From a bacterium (GTDB lineage: Bacteria; SZUA-79; Acidulodesulfobacterales; Acidulodesulfobacteraceae), in contig JAJYWW010000012.1 of the NCBI GenBank assembly GCA_021791295.1, positions 1-5,600 on the forward strand: a stretch of 5,600 nucleotides of DNA. Direction: 5' to 3'. The position numbers were made by a program, and so were the translations under genes. A model generated the notes under the pieces. The model did no database searches. It worked only from the letters and a program-made list of their open reading frames with translations, and was not told where the DNA came from. Of this stretch, positions 1 to 5,138 are shown piece by piece (positions within the stretch are counted from its first letter, which is position 1; each line of letters opens with the position of its first letter).

Positions 1-9
1 AATATTAAT

Positions 10-14
10 CTCCT
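10..14 (-). promoter_or_regulatory. Shine-Dalgarno site of a gene starting just outside the window
   Basis: The minus strand reads AGGAG at 14-10, directly after the TAA stop of the preceding CDS (20-18). Nine bases remain to the window edge and contain no ATG, GTG or TTG. With normal spacing the start codon would fall at or just past the edge. This suggests the operon continues with another minus-strand gene only a few bases downstream of the outer-membrane protein gene. The start codon itself is not visible. Confidence 0.55.
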
Positions 15-17
15 AAC

Positions 18-1301
18 TTAAAAATTATATCCTATAGTTAAATATAAATAGTTATTGGTCATAGTTCCGCCGCTGTAATAATTATCGGCAGTGAGGTTTT
101 CTCCAGTTTCGGTGCCGCCGCTCGTAACATTTACTCCTGATAAACTTATAGGCGTCTGTCCTATCGAGCCTATATGGAAAGAATCGTGTTCGTAATTCAA
201 GCCGACGTACCACTTTGAAATAAAGTTATAATGGACTCCGATATCAAAAATATTTTCGGTCATATTTGGATTCGGCAAAGAAGCGCCTTGATTAGCAGCT
301 ATAAATCCGGGTGCGGCAAAACCCCTTTTAAAATTGTAAGGCATTACGTGAAAAGAAACTTGTCCTGCAAAATTTTTATAAAATCCCTGAACGCCTCCTC
401 CATATCTTAAGCCGAGCCCGTAAAGACCTTGGGCATATTTGTCGTTGGCTGCGCTTGAATTTGTCAAAGCTACCGTTAAGGCATCTTCTGGATTATTAGA
501 AGAAAAGTCGTGTGCATAAAAAAAGTCGGTAAAGCCGCCAAGACCTAAATCTGCGTATGGAACTAAAGTTATTTTATTGTTATCGAGACTTAATGGATAA
601 TCCACGCCTAACGGATTCCAATAATATCTGATAAAAAGCTCCTGCATTTTACCTGTTATAGTAGCATCCGTAGTATTAATCGACAAATTTGAACTATCAA
701 CATAACTTAGATTAAAATTTGAACTTGAATAGTAATATTTATCCTTTATACTTGGAACAAAAAATAGAATCCACGAAATTGGCGGCGGCAAAAAATCGCC
801 TACTGAAATAACATGGTTAAACGAATGATATCTGAAAGCAAACCCATTGCCGTTGAAACTAGAATTATTCAATCCGTAATTACTGGGAATGCTTACCTTT
901 TGATTGTTTAATGCAGTTATATTTGTTGAAATATTGTCTATTTGGCTTATAGGATTTGAATAGTTCTGGCTGACGAAAGGCGATAAGTCAACATTTACTC
1001 CCCACCATTTAAATGGACTGCCAGAATTTACGGAACCGCTTTTACCGTAAGATGCTGAACCGTATAAACCTGTATTAGCGGGCAAATTACCGTTATTGCT
1101 GGAACTACCGGTTAAAATACCTGAAGTATTATTATTGCTATTAGATGGAGTAATCCCCGTTATACTTCCGCTTGCATTAGCATTTTTAATTAAAACTCCT
1201 AAAGCAATAAATAAAGTTAAAACAAAAACTGACGTTAATTTTAAAAAAACCTTATTGCTGCAGAGATCTTTCTTTTTAGACACCATACCATACCATACCA
1301 T
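18..1301 (-). CDS. Predicted outer-membrane beta-barrel protein with signal peptide
   Basis: This 427-residue exported protein matches no family I can name. The N-terminus has a basic stretch (KKK at 9-11), a hydrophobic core at about 22-38 and an Ala-Asn-Ala motif at 41-43. That is a classical signal peptide, probably cleaved before Ser44. Residues 44-96 are a low-complexity Ser/Gly/Asn segment. The remainder is rich in alternating aromatic and polar stretches (RYYWNP, GLYGLGLRYGGG, KWYVGLNYEHDSF) and ends in YLYLTIGYNF. A C-terminal amphipathic strand with terminal Phe is the usual signal recognised by the BamA outer-membrane assembly machinery. Only one Cys (14) is present; it precedes the hydrophobic core and is not a lipobox. 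The ATG at 1301 is chosen because GAGGT (1311-1307) lies 5 nt upstream. An alternative in-frame ATG at 1286 is 20 nt from that site. The start lies inside tandem TATGG repeats. It follows the LemA-family gene by 65 bp. The beta-barrel call is inference from composition and the terminus; the ligand or function is unknown. Confidence 0.8.
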   Translation of the reverse strand: MVWYGMVSKKKDLCSNKVFLKLTSVFVLTLFIALGVLIKNANASGSITGITPSNSNNNTSGILTGSSSNNGNLPANTGLYGSASYGKSGSVNSGSPFKWWGVNVDLSPFVSQNYSNPISQIDNISTNITALNNQKVSIPSNYGLNNSSFNGNGFAFRYHSFNHVISVGDFLPPPISWILFFVPSIKDKYYYSSSNFNLSYVDSSNLSINTTDATITGKMQELFIRYYWNPLGVDYPLSLDNNKITLVPYADLGLGGFTDFFYAHDFSSNNPEDALTVALTNSSAANDKYAQGLYGLGLRYGGGVQGFYKNFAGQVSFHVMPYNFKRGFAAPGFIAANQGASLPNPNMTENIFDIGVHYNFISKWYVGLNYEHDSFHIGSIGQTPISLSGVNVTSGGTETGENLTADNYYSGGTMTNNYLYLTIGYNF

Positions 1302-1302
1302 A
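1283..1302 (-). repeat. Four tandem TATGG repeats spanning the start codon
   Basis: Four perfect copies of the 5-bp unit TATGG (CCATA on the plus strand) cover the translation start of the outer-membrane protein gene. Each copy supplies an ATG, at 1301, 1296, 1291 and 1286. Only the first and last are in the long frame. The frame from 1296 stops after six codons and that from 1291 after sixteen. Because 5 is not a multiple of 3, gain or loss of a unit changes which ATG lies near the Shine-Dalgarno site in frame. Four copies is short for a highly mutable repeat, so phase variation is a hypothesis only. Confidence 0.85.
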
Positions 1303-1306
1303 CATT

Positions 1307-1311
1307 ACCTC
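1307..1311 (-). promoter_or_regulatory. Ribosome binding site of the outer-membrane protein gene
   Basis: GAGGT on the minus strand lies 5 nt before the ATG at 1301, 10 nt before the out-of-frame ATG at 1296 and 20 nt before the in-frame ATG at 1286. It therefore favours initiation at 1301. The site is embedded in a tiny upstream frame (ATG at 1313, AGG, TAA), and another out-of-frame ATG starts at 1305. Start selection here is thus crowded. Confidence 0.6.
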
Positions 1312-1366
1312 ATTTTAAAGTTAAAATATAAATAATTTTAATGAATACATTGATATTATCGAAAAT

Positions 1367-2095
1367 TTATTCAGATGTTTTTGCGCCGCATTCATTACAA
1401 AATTTGCTATTAGCCTGCAATTTTGCTCCGCATTGATCGCAAAATCTAACATCAACATTCTGTTGCTCTTCAGGAGCATTTTTATGTAAATTTGACTGAA
1501 CGATGTCAACTCCTTTTTTTGCGGCACCTTTTGCTTTAGACGCAACACCGGCAATAACGTTTTTCAACATCTCACCGTCGTCAGTCTTAAAATCCTTTAT
1601 TGCTTGCAAATTATCAAAATCAAAATATGGCGCTTCTTTAAATCCCATAGCCGACGCAAAAAAAATCGTAGGTATTTGCAAGCGCATAGAGTTATAATTT
1701 CCTGCTATAGAATTATATATCTCTCTTTTGCGCTGAAGTTCATCTTCGATTTGATTTAATTGAAGCATAAGTTGCTGATATGTAGCATTGGCTTTTAAGT
1801 CGGGGTATTGCTGAGCAATAGCGTTTACGTTTGCTATGGCATTTGAAGATTCTTTGAATGTTTCCACGAGATTATTCGATACAGATATTTGTACAAGTTT
1901 TTCATGGTCACCATATCCTTTAGCAATATCTTGCAATTTGTTTGCCAAATCAGCTCTTTTTTGAATAACCGTTAAAACATTAGAATGGCTTGCTTTCACG
2001 CCTTGCCCAGCCTGCTGAAGCTTGTTATATATTAAAACAAATGCTATCGCTATTATAATTATTACAAATATCAAAAACGATATTATTGCAGCCAT
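1367..2095 (-). CDS. LemA-family membrane protein with C-terminal zinc ribbon
   Basis: This is a 242-residue member of the LemA family, single-span membrane proteins with a long helical bundle whose cellular role is poorly defined. Residues 2-22 form one transmembrane helix. Residues 30-160 carry the family's hallmarks: NVLTVIQKRADLANKL at 39-54, AQQYPDLKAN at 94-103, a helix with IEDEL and REIYN at 116-128, and GFKEAPYFDF at 151-160. Typical LemA proteins end near this last motif (about 180-200 residues). Here a linker of about 55 residues follows, then a zinc ribbon with Cys219, Cys222, Cys233 and Cys236 (FCDQCGAK and FCNECGAK). The Lys-rich side after the helix suggests that the bulk and the ribbon face the cytosol, which is inferred. 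The ATG at 2095 has AAGGAG (2107-2102) 6 nt upstream. It lies 103 bp after the TM2-like gene and 65 bp before the outer-membrane protein gene, with no terminator between. The family assignment is firm; its function in this cluster is not known. Confidence 0.93.
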   Translation of the reverse strand: MAAIISFLIFVIIIIAIAFVLIYNKLQQAGQGVKASHSNVLTVIQKRADLANKLQDIAKGYGDHEKLVQISVSNNLVETFKESSNAIANVNAIAQQYPDLKANATYQQLMLQLNQIEDELQRKREIYNSIAGNYNSMRLQIPTIFFASAMGFKEAPYFDFDNLQAIKDFKTDDGEMLKNVIAGVASKAKGAAKKGVDIVQSNLHKNAPEEQQNVDVRFCDQCGAKLQANSKFCNECGAKTSE

Positions 2096-2198
2096 TAAAC
2101 TCTCCTTGTAAATAATTTCACTTAATTCAACAATCTAATTAATTTTTTAATTCCTTGCAGTTATATATATAAATATATATTAACTATTTTTATTTTAT
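2096..2198. other. AT-rich intergenic gap with weak AT-only dyads
   Basis: The gap between the TM2-like and LemA-family genes is almost entirely A/T. It holds an alternating TA tract at about 2161-2182 and a perfect AT-only dyad (AATTAA, four bases, TTAATT) at 2137-2152. No GC-rich hairpin with a U tract is present, so no terminator is called. No convincing -35/-10 pair was found. The only functional element I can support is the AAGGAG ribosome binding site at 2107-2102 (minus strand). Confidence 0.4.
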
Positions 2199-2546
2199 CT
2201 AATCCTGTAAAGACATTAAAAGTTGCATATTATATTGTTTAGCAATATTTACTGCGTCAAAAATATTCCAAATCCAAATAATAAATGGTATAATTAATAT
2301 AAAAAAGCCTATAATAAAAAACGTAGTAACGAAACCAAGAATAAATAAAAAATAATCTATAATTAAAATTAATATGCCTTTGCCCACAGAACCGCCTATA
2401 ATCTGACCTAATCCAGGTATTAAAAAAGAACAAACTCCTAAAAGCGCCTCGCTTTTTTTCTGCGTCATGTAAATCATCATTTTGTCATTACTTAATGAGC
2501 CCTGCGCCATACTTTTTGCCATTTGTAAATCTTCCATGGTGCCCAT
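2199..2546 (-). CDS. Small TM2-like membrane protein
   Basis: This 115-residue protein has a hydrophilic N-terminal third (residues 1-31, MGTMEDLQMAKSM..MTQKK). It is followed by a membrane module resembling the TM2 domain: KKSEALLGVCSFLIPGLGQ at 30-48, a GGSVGKG turn at 51-57, two long hydrophobic helices at about 58-78 and 79-97, then WNIFDAVNIAKQYN at 93-106. The PGLGQ motif, a G/K-rich turn and an Asp near the end of the last helix recur in TM2 and related small membrane families. Their biochemical role is generally unknown. The start is set at 2546. An ATG 12 nt further upstream (2558) opens the same frame, but its codons contain the GGAGGT ribosome binding site (2556-2551), which sits 4 nt before the ATG at 2546. 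A third ATG at 2537 is less well spaced. It has no zinc ribbon, unlike the other three inner-membrane proteins of the cluster. Membrane nature is certain; TM2 membership is likely but not proven. Confidence 0.82.
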   Translation of the reverse strand: MGTMEDLQMAKSMAQGSLSNDKMMIYMTQKKSEALLGVCSFLIPGLGQIIGGSVGKGILILIIDYFLFILGFVTTFFIIGFFILIIPFIIWIWNIFDAVNIAKQYNMQLLMSLQD

Positions 2547-2550
2547 AATT

Positions 2551-2556
2551 ACCTCC
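2551..2556 (-). promoter_or_regulatory. Ribosome binding site that sets the TM2-like gene start
   Basis: GGAGGT on the minus strand overlaps the first codons of the longest open frame (ATG at 2558) and precedes the ATG at 2546 by 4 nt. Because a Shine-Dalgarno site cannot serve a start that lies upstream of it, the start at 2546 is preferred. Confidence 0.75.
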
Positions 2557-2617
2557 ATTTTCTTTGTTTAATTGTTAATTTTTAAAAAGCATAAGAATGA
2601 TTAAAACTATAAAATTA

Positions 2618-3685
2618 CTACTGCACCTTTATATAAGCCGCCGGAGATTCTTCTATCGTCGCAGTAGAAGTTACCGTCAAAACATAAGTATATGTTCCTG
2701 CCGGAAAATTAGACGGAATTTTTACGGCAAGATTAACGGAATAAATACCGGGTTTATCGACGTTGACGTATGAATTGTTATAAGCGGTAAGACCGTTTCC
2801 GTAAACTTCGTATGTCAATTTTACGCTCTGAGAAGACGGGCTTGACGGCGTCGCTGCATAAAATTTAGAATGAATATTTATTGTATTTCCGGGAGAAGCA
2901 TTAACGCCTTCCGCTATAACGTTTGAAATTATAACGGCAGGCGCATTTTCTGCCGAACTGCCGAGAGGCGAAATGTTCGTTATATCAGCGCTTGCTGAAC
3001 TTAAGTAAGTTTTAAAGGCGGAAAATCCTCCCGCTTGATTATAGCTGTTTGAATTATTATTTGAATATACATAAGTCGGAGCAGAAGAAGTACTCGACGC
3101 CGAAGATTGGGAAGAATTAGATTTATTTTTAGAAGTTTTCTTGTTTTTATTGTTTTTCTTATTCTTCTTATTTTTATTTGAAGATTTGCCGTGATGTTTG
3201 TGCTTATTATTATTGCTTTCGGATTTATTTTTGGTTTTAATATGGAGAACTTTGTATATTTTTTTTTCTATTTTTTTAAGCTTGCCGGTTTTAAATAAAT
3301 AAAAAACAGTACCGCCAATACCTATTAATATAACTGCCAAAACAATAATGGCGATTAATAATCCATTTCCTTTTTTACCGCCGTCTTGATGAGGCATTTT
3401 AGGTGCGTTTGGGGTTGCGGATAAATTATTGCCGCTTGGATTTTTGGGACCGCCGCCTTCTTTTGCGCCGTTTTGAATCGAACTTTCGGCTCTGCCTACT
3501 ATGCTTGTTGCATCGTTTTTAGCTTGAGCAGGCGACGGCGAAGCATTGGCGTTTTTTAAAACGTTAGCGTTAGCCGCGGGAGACTGTCCCGAAGTTTGTT
3601 TAGGTTCAAATTTCTGTCCGCATTTAGGACAGAACTTAGCGTTATCGTTTTCTATTTTCGTGCCGCAATTTTTACAAAAAAACAT
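2618..3685 (-). CDS. Zinc-ribbon, single-span membrane protein with Lys/Asn-rich stalk and beta-rich C-terminal domain
   Basis: This 355-residue mosaic protein is of unknown function. Residues 2-26 are a zinc ribbon with Cys4, Cys7, Cys19 and Cys22 (FFCKNCGTK and FCPKCGQK). Residues 27-107 are a disordered Ala/Ser/Pro/Asn/Gly linker. Residues 108-131 form one transmembrane helix. Residues 132-192 are strongly basic and Asn/Lys-rich with a His cluster (KHKHHGK at 161-167). Residues 193-220 are Ser/Asn-rich. About residues 245-355 look beta-rich and Ig-like or adhesin-like, with NPGNT-type turns, KPGIYSVNLAV at 311-321 and FPAGTYTYVLTVTS at 327-340. The zinc ribbon implies a cytosolic N-terminus and an exported C-terminal domain, but the strong positive charge after the helix argues the other way, so topology is uncertain. 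GAGGA (3697-3693) lies 7 nt before the ATG. The gene sits 88 bp after the polytopic zinc-ribbon gene and about 70 bp before the TM2-like gene. It contains A9 and A7 runs just after the membrane helix. No enzymatic motif is seen. Confidence 0.88.
   Translation of the reverse strand: MFFCKNCGTKIENDNAKFCPKCGQKFEPKQTSGQSPAANANVLKNANASPSPAQAKNDATSIVGRAESSIQNGAKEGGGPKNPSGNNLSATPNAPKMPHQDGGKKGNGLLIAIIVLAVILIGIGGTVFYLFKTGKLKKIEKKIYKVLHIKTKNKSESNNNKHKHHGKSSNKNKKNKKNNKNKKTSKNKSNSSQSSASSTSSAPTYVYSNNNSNSYNQAGGFSAFKTYLSSASADITNISPLGSSAENAPAVIISNVIAEGVNASPGNTINIHSKFYAATPSSPSSQSVKLTYEVYGNGLTAYNNSYVNVDKPGIYSVNLAVKIPSNFPAGTYTYVLTVTSTATIEESPAAYIKVQ
3259..3277 (-). repeat. A9 and A7 homopolymer runs inside the zinc-ribbon gene
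   Basis: On the coding strand an A7 run (3277-3271) and an A9 run (3267-3259) flank a short TAG-containing spacer. They encode KKIEKKI directly after the transmembrane helix. Such runs are prone to replication or transcription slippage. One extra A in the second run brings a TAA stop into frame at 3239-3237. That would leave a zinc ribbon and anchor without the exported domain. Their use as a switch is speculative, since AT-rich Lys codons alone can create these runs. Confidence 0.7.
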
Positions 3686-3773
3686 TTTTATTTCCTCTTT
3701 GTTTTAAAATGATGCAAAAACGGATTTTATTTTTATATTTTGCTTAATTCCGCCTATAAACCAGTTAAGCTAT

Positions 3774-5006
3774 TTAATTTATTTTACTTCCGCAATTTTC
3801 GCAGAATAATGCATCGGAAGGATTTTGCGCTCCGCAGTTGGTGCAAAATTTTAATCCCGCTTCTGTTTTGGCGTCTGTATTAACTCTGCCTGACTGCGGC
3901 GTTGTCTGAGTCGTTTGTTCCTGAGAAGGCTGCTGCTCCGGATTAGTATTTGCAAAATCTCCGCCGGAAGTAGTTTCAGAGTTTTTAACTCCTCCTTTCA
4001 TGCTGGCTGCTTTTTCTTTATATTTATCTACATTTGATTTCAATTTGGAAGCAACGTCGTTAAATTGCGCATCGACGTCGTCGAAATTCATATCGGATGT
4101 TACGTCTAAATATATATAGTCCTGTCCTAACATTAAATATACTGCAAGAAGAACTATTAAAAGCATATATATAATACCTACGCCGAACCCGACAAACCCG
4201 CCGAACATTGCAAGCGAAGACATGATGCCGCCGCCGCTTAACATTCCAAGCATAGAACCGCCGTAACCGTAACCTTCAAATAAATAAGTCGGTTTTGTAA
4301 TCAATAGTATAGAAGATGTAAGAGCGAAAGAACCGACAGCCAATAGCGTAAAAATTAAGGCTAAAACGACAAATACCTGCATTAAAAATATGAAGTAACC
4401 GAAAAGAAGAGTGGAGTGTTTCTTGTAAATTTTATATGCTTTTACGATTATCTCTTTTAAATTATTGCCGTCGAATACTAAAGGATTAATCATAAAATTG
4501 ATTAAAAGAATGGCAAAAAACATTACGGCAAAAATTATGGTGAATCCGGGCATACCTATAAAGACTAAAAGTTTGCCTAATCCCGGTATTTTTGCTATAA
4601 AAAAATAAACAATAGAAATTATTAATATTATAAAAGGAACTACGGCCAATATTATTTCGGAAACTAAAATGCGGTAAAAGGAAAATATGCCGAATATTAT
4701 TGCATCTATTACTGGAATAGACGCCTTATTTCTTGCGTATTCCATTAATATTTTTCCGGTAGCCGTATAACCTATCAGGTAAATTATAATATATAATATT
4801 ATTCCTATAATAGAAATAAATATTCCGACTGAGGAATGACCTCTATACGCCATATCGGCAGATATCGCCATAGAGCCCATCAATATAGCAAATGAAATTA
4901 TAAAAGTTGCAAGGAGAAGAATTATTGCTTTAATGCGCTGAAAGGCTTCAAACGATTTGATTAAGATACCGAATTTAAAAAAAGATTCCCCGCGTGCGAC
5001 ATCCAT
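3774..5006 (-). CDS. Polytopic inner-membrane protein with C-terminal zinc ribbon
   Basis: This 410-residue integral membrane protein has about six hydrophobic segments (roughly 27-49, 60-82, 115-137, 145-175, 201-231 and 263-296). Two of these are long enough to be helical hairpins or re-entrant. A Gly/Met-rich loop lies at 245-262. After the membrane part comes a hydrophilic, acidic, possibly helical segment (DVTSDMNFDDVDAQFNDV at 301-318). Then follow a Gln/Thr/Ser-rich linker at 340-385 and a zinc ribbon with Cys388, Cys391, Cys402 and Cys405 (FCTNCGAQ and FCENCGSK). The general plan recalls membrane families such as DUF4013, DUF975 or the GPDPase membrane domain. I see no diagnostic motif, so no family is assigned. 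An even number of spans with a cytosolic N-terminus would place the ribbon in the cytosol. The ATG at 5006 is preceded by a strong AGGAGG (5016-5011) 4 nt away. It is the first gene after the sigma-70 promoter at 5116-5088 and probably leads the operon. Confidence 0.87.
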   Translation of the reverse strand: MDVARGESFFKFGILIKSFEAFQRIKAIILLLATFIISFAILMGSMAISADMAYRGHSSVGIFISIIGIILYIIIYLIGYTATGKILMEYARNKASIPVIDAIIFGIFSFYRILVSEIILAVVPFIILIISIVYFFIAKIPGLGKLLVFIGMPGFTIIFAVMFFAILLINFMINPLVFDGNNLKEIIVKAYKIYKKHSTLLFGYFIFLMQVFVVLALIFTLLAVGSFALTSSILLITKPTYLFEGYGYGGSMLGMLSGGGIMSSLAMFGGFVGFGVGIIYMLLIVLLAVYLMLGQDYIYLDVTSDMNFDDVDAQFNDVASKLKSNVDKYKEKAASMKGGVKNSETTSGGDFANTNPEQQPSQEQTTQTTPQSGRVNTDAKTEAGLKFCTNCGAQNPSDALFCENCGSKIN

Positions 5007-5036
5007 AAATCCTCCTAAAGAATTTCAAAGATTTGA

Positions 5037-5077
5037 TTAAATTATAAGCGATATACTTATTTTATATCATAATTTAA
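5037..5077 (-). promoter_or_regulatory. Interrupted inverted repeat at the 5' end of the operon leader
   Basis: On the plus strand, TTAAATTAT (5037-5045), AAGC, GATATA (5050-5055), a 7-nt loop, TATATC (5063-5068) and ATAATTTAA (5069-5077) form 15 complementary pairs with one 4-nt bulge. The predicted transcription start is near 5081, so the dyad would occupy the first bases of the mRNA leader, ending about 30 nt before the start codon. It could be an operator for a dimeric repressor or a 5' stabilising hairpin. The pairs are nearly all A-U, so RNA stability would be modest. Confidence 0.5.
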
Positions 5078-5087
5078 ATTTATAATA

Positions 5088-5116
5088 ACTATATTTTTTT
5101 TAAAAAATTTTGTCAA
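5088..5116 (-). promoter_or_regulatory. Near-consensus sigma-70 promoter of the membrane-protein operon
   Basis: The minus strand has TTGACA (5116-5111), a spacer of exactly 17 bp (5110-5094) made of A and T tracts, and TATAGT (5093-5088). The -35 matches consensus at 6/6 and the -10 at 5/6. The sequence upstream of the -35 is A/T-rich and could act as an UP element. The start site is expected near 5081, giving a leader of about 75 nt before the ATG at 5006. This is the only promoter in the window that I regard as well supported. Confidence 0.8.
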
Positions 5117-5138
5117 GAATTTTTTACCAATTTTTGTG

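Noticed and set aside
1096..1335. A 79-codon open frame on the plus strand.
   Set aside because: It lies almost wholly antisense to the signal-peptide region of the outer-membrane protein gene. It lacks a good ribosome binding site and encodes a Leu/Val-rich translation typical of a reverse shadow of Ser/Asn codons.
1321..1554. A 77-codon minus-strand frame overlapping the 3' end of the LemA-family gene.
   Set aside because: It is a shifted frame of the linker and zinc-ribbon region. The LemA frame has clear family motifs and a four-Cys ribbon there, so this frame is a shadow.
1503..1697. A 64-codon plus-strand frame.
   Set aside because: It is antisense to the LemA coding region with no ribosome binding site and no recognisable protein features.
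2137..2182. AT-only dyad and alternating TA tract between the TM2-like and LemA-family genes, considered as terminator or promoter.
   Set aside because: There are no G-C pairs in the stem, no U-tract arrangement and no paired -35/-10. Low-complexity AT sequence explains it.
2547..2558. A longer start for the TM2-like gene at the ATG at 2558.
   Set aside because: The GGAGGT ribosome binding site lies inside the first codons of that version, so it must serve the ATG at 2546. No comparable site precedes 2558.
3111..3240. A pyrimidine-rich plus-strand tract considered as a structural or repeat element.
   Set aside because: It is simply the complement of Lys and Asn codons in the basic stalk of the zinc-ribbon protein, with no regular repeat unit.
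3732..3760. A possible internal promoter before the single-span zinc-ribbon gene (TTTATA, 17 bp, TATAAA on the minus strand).
   Set aside because: The -35 matches consensus at only 4/6 positions, and such pairs arise readily by chance in sequence this AT-rich. It is recorded as a weak possibility, not a feature.
3742..3770. An inverted repeat (GCTTAA, 17 nt, TTAAGC) considered as a terminator after the polytopic gene.
   Set aside because: The stem is only 6 bp with a large loop, and on the coding strand it is followed by A-rich, not U-rich, sequence.
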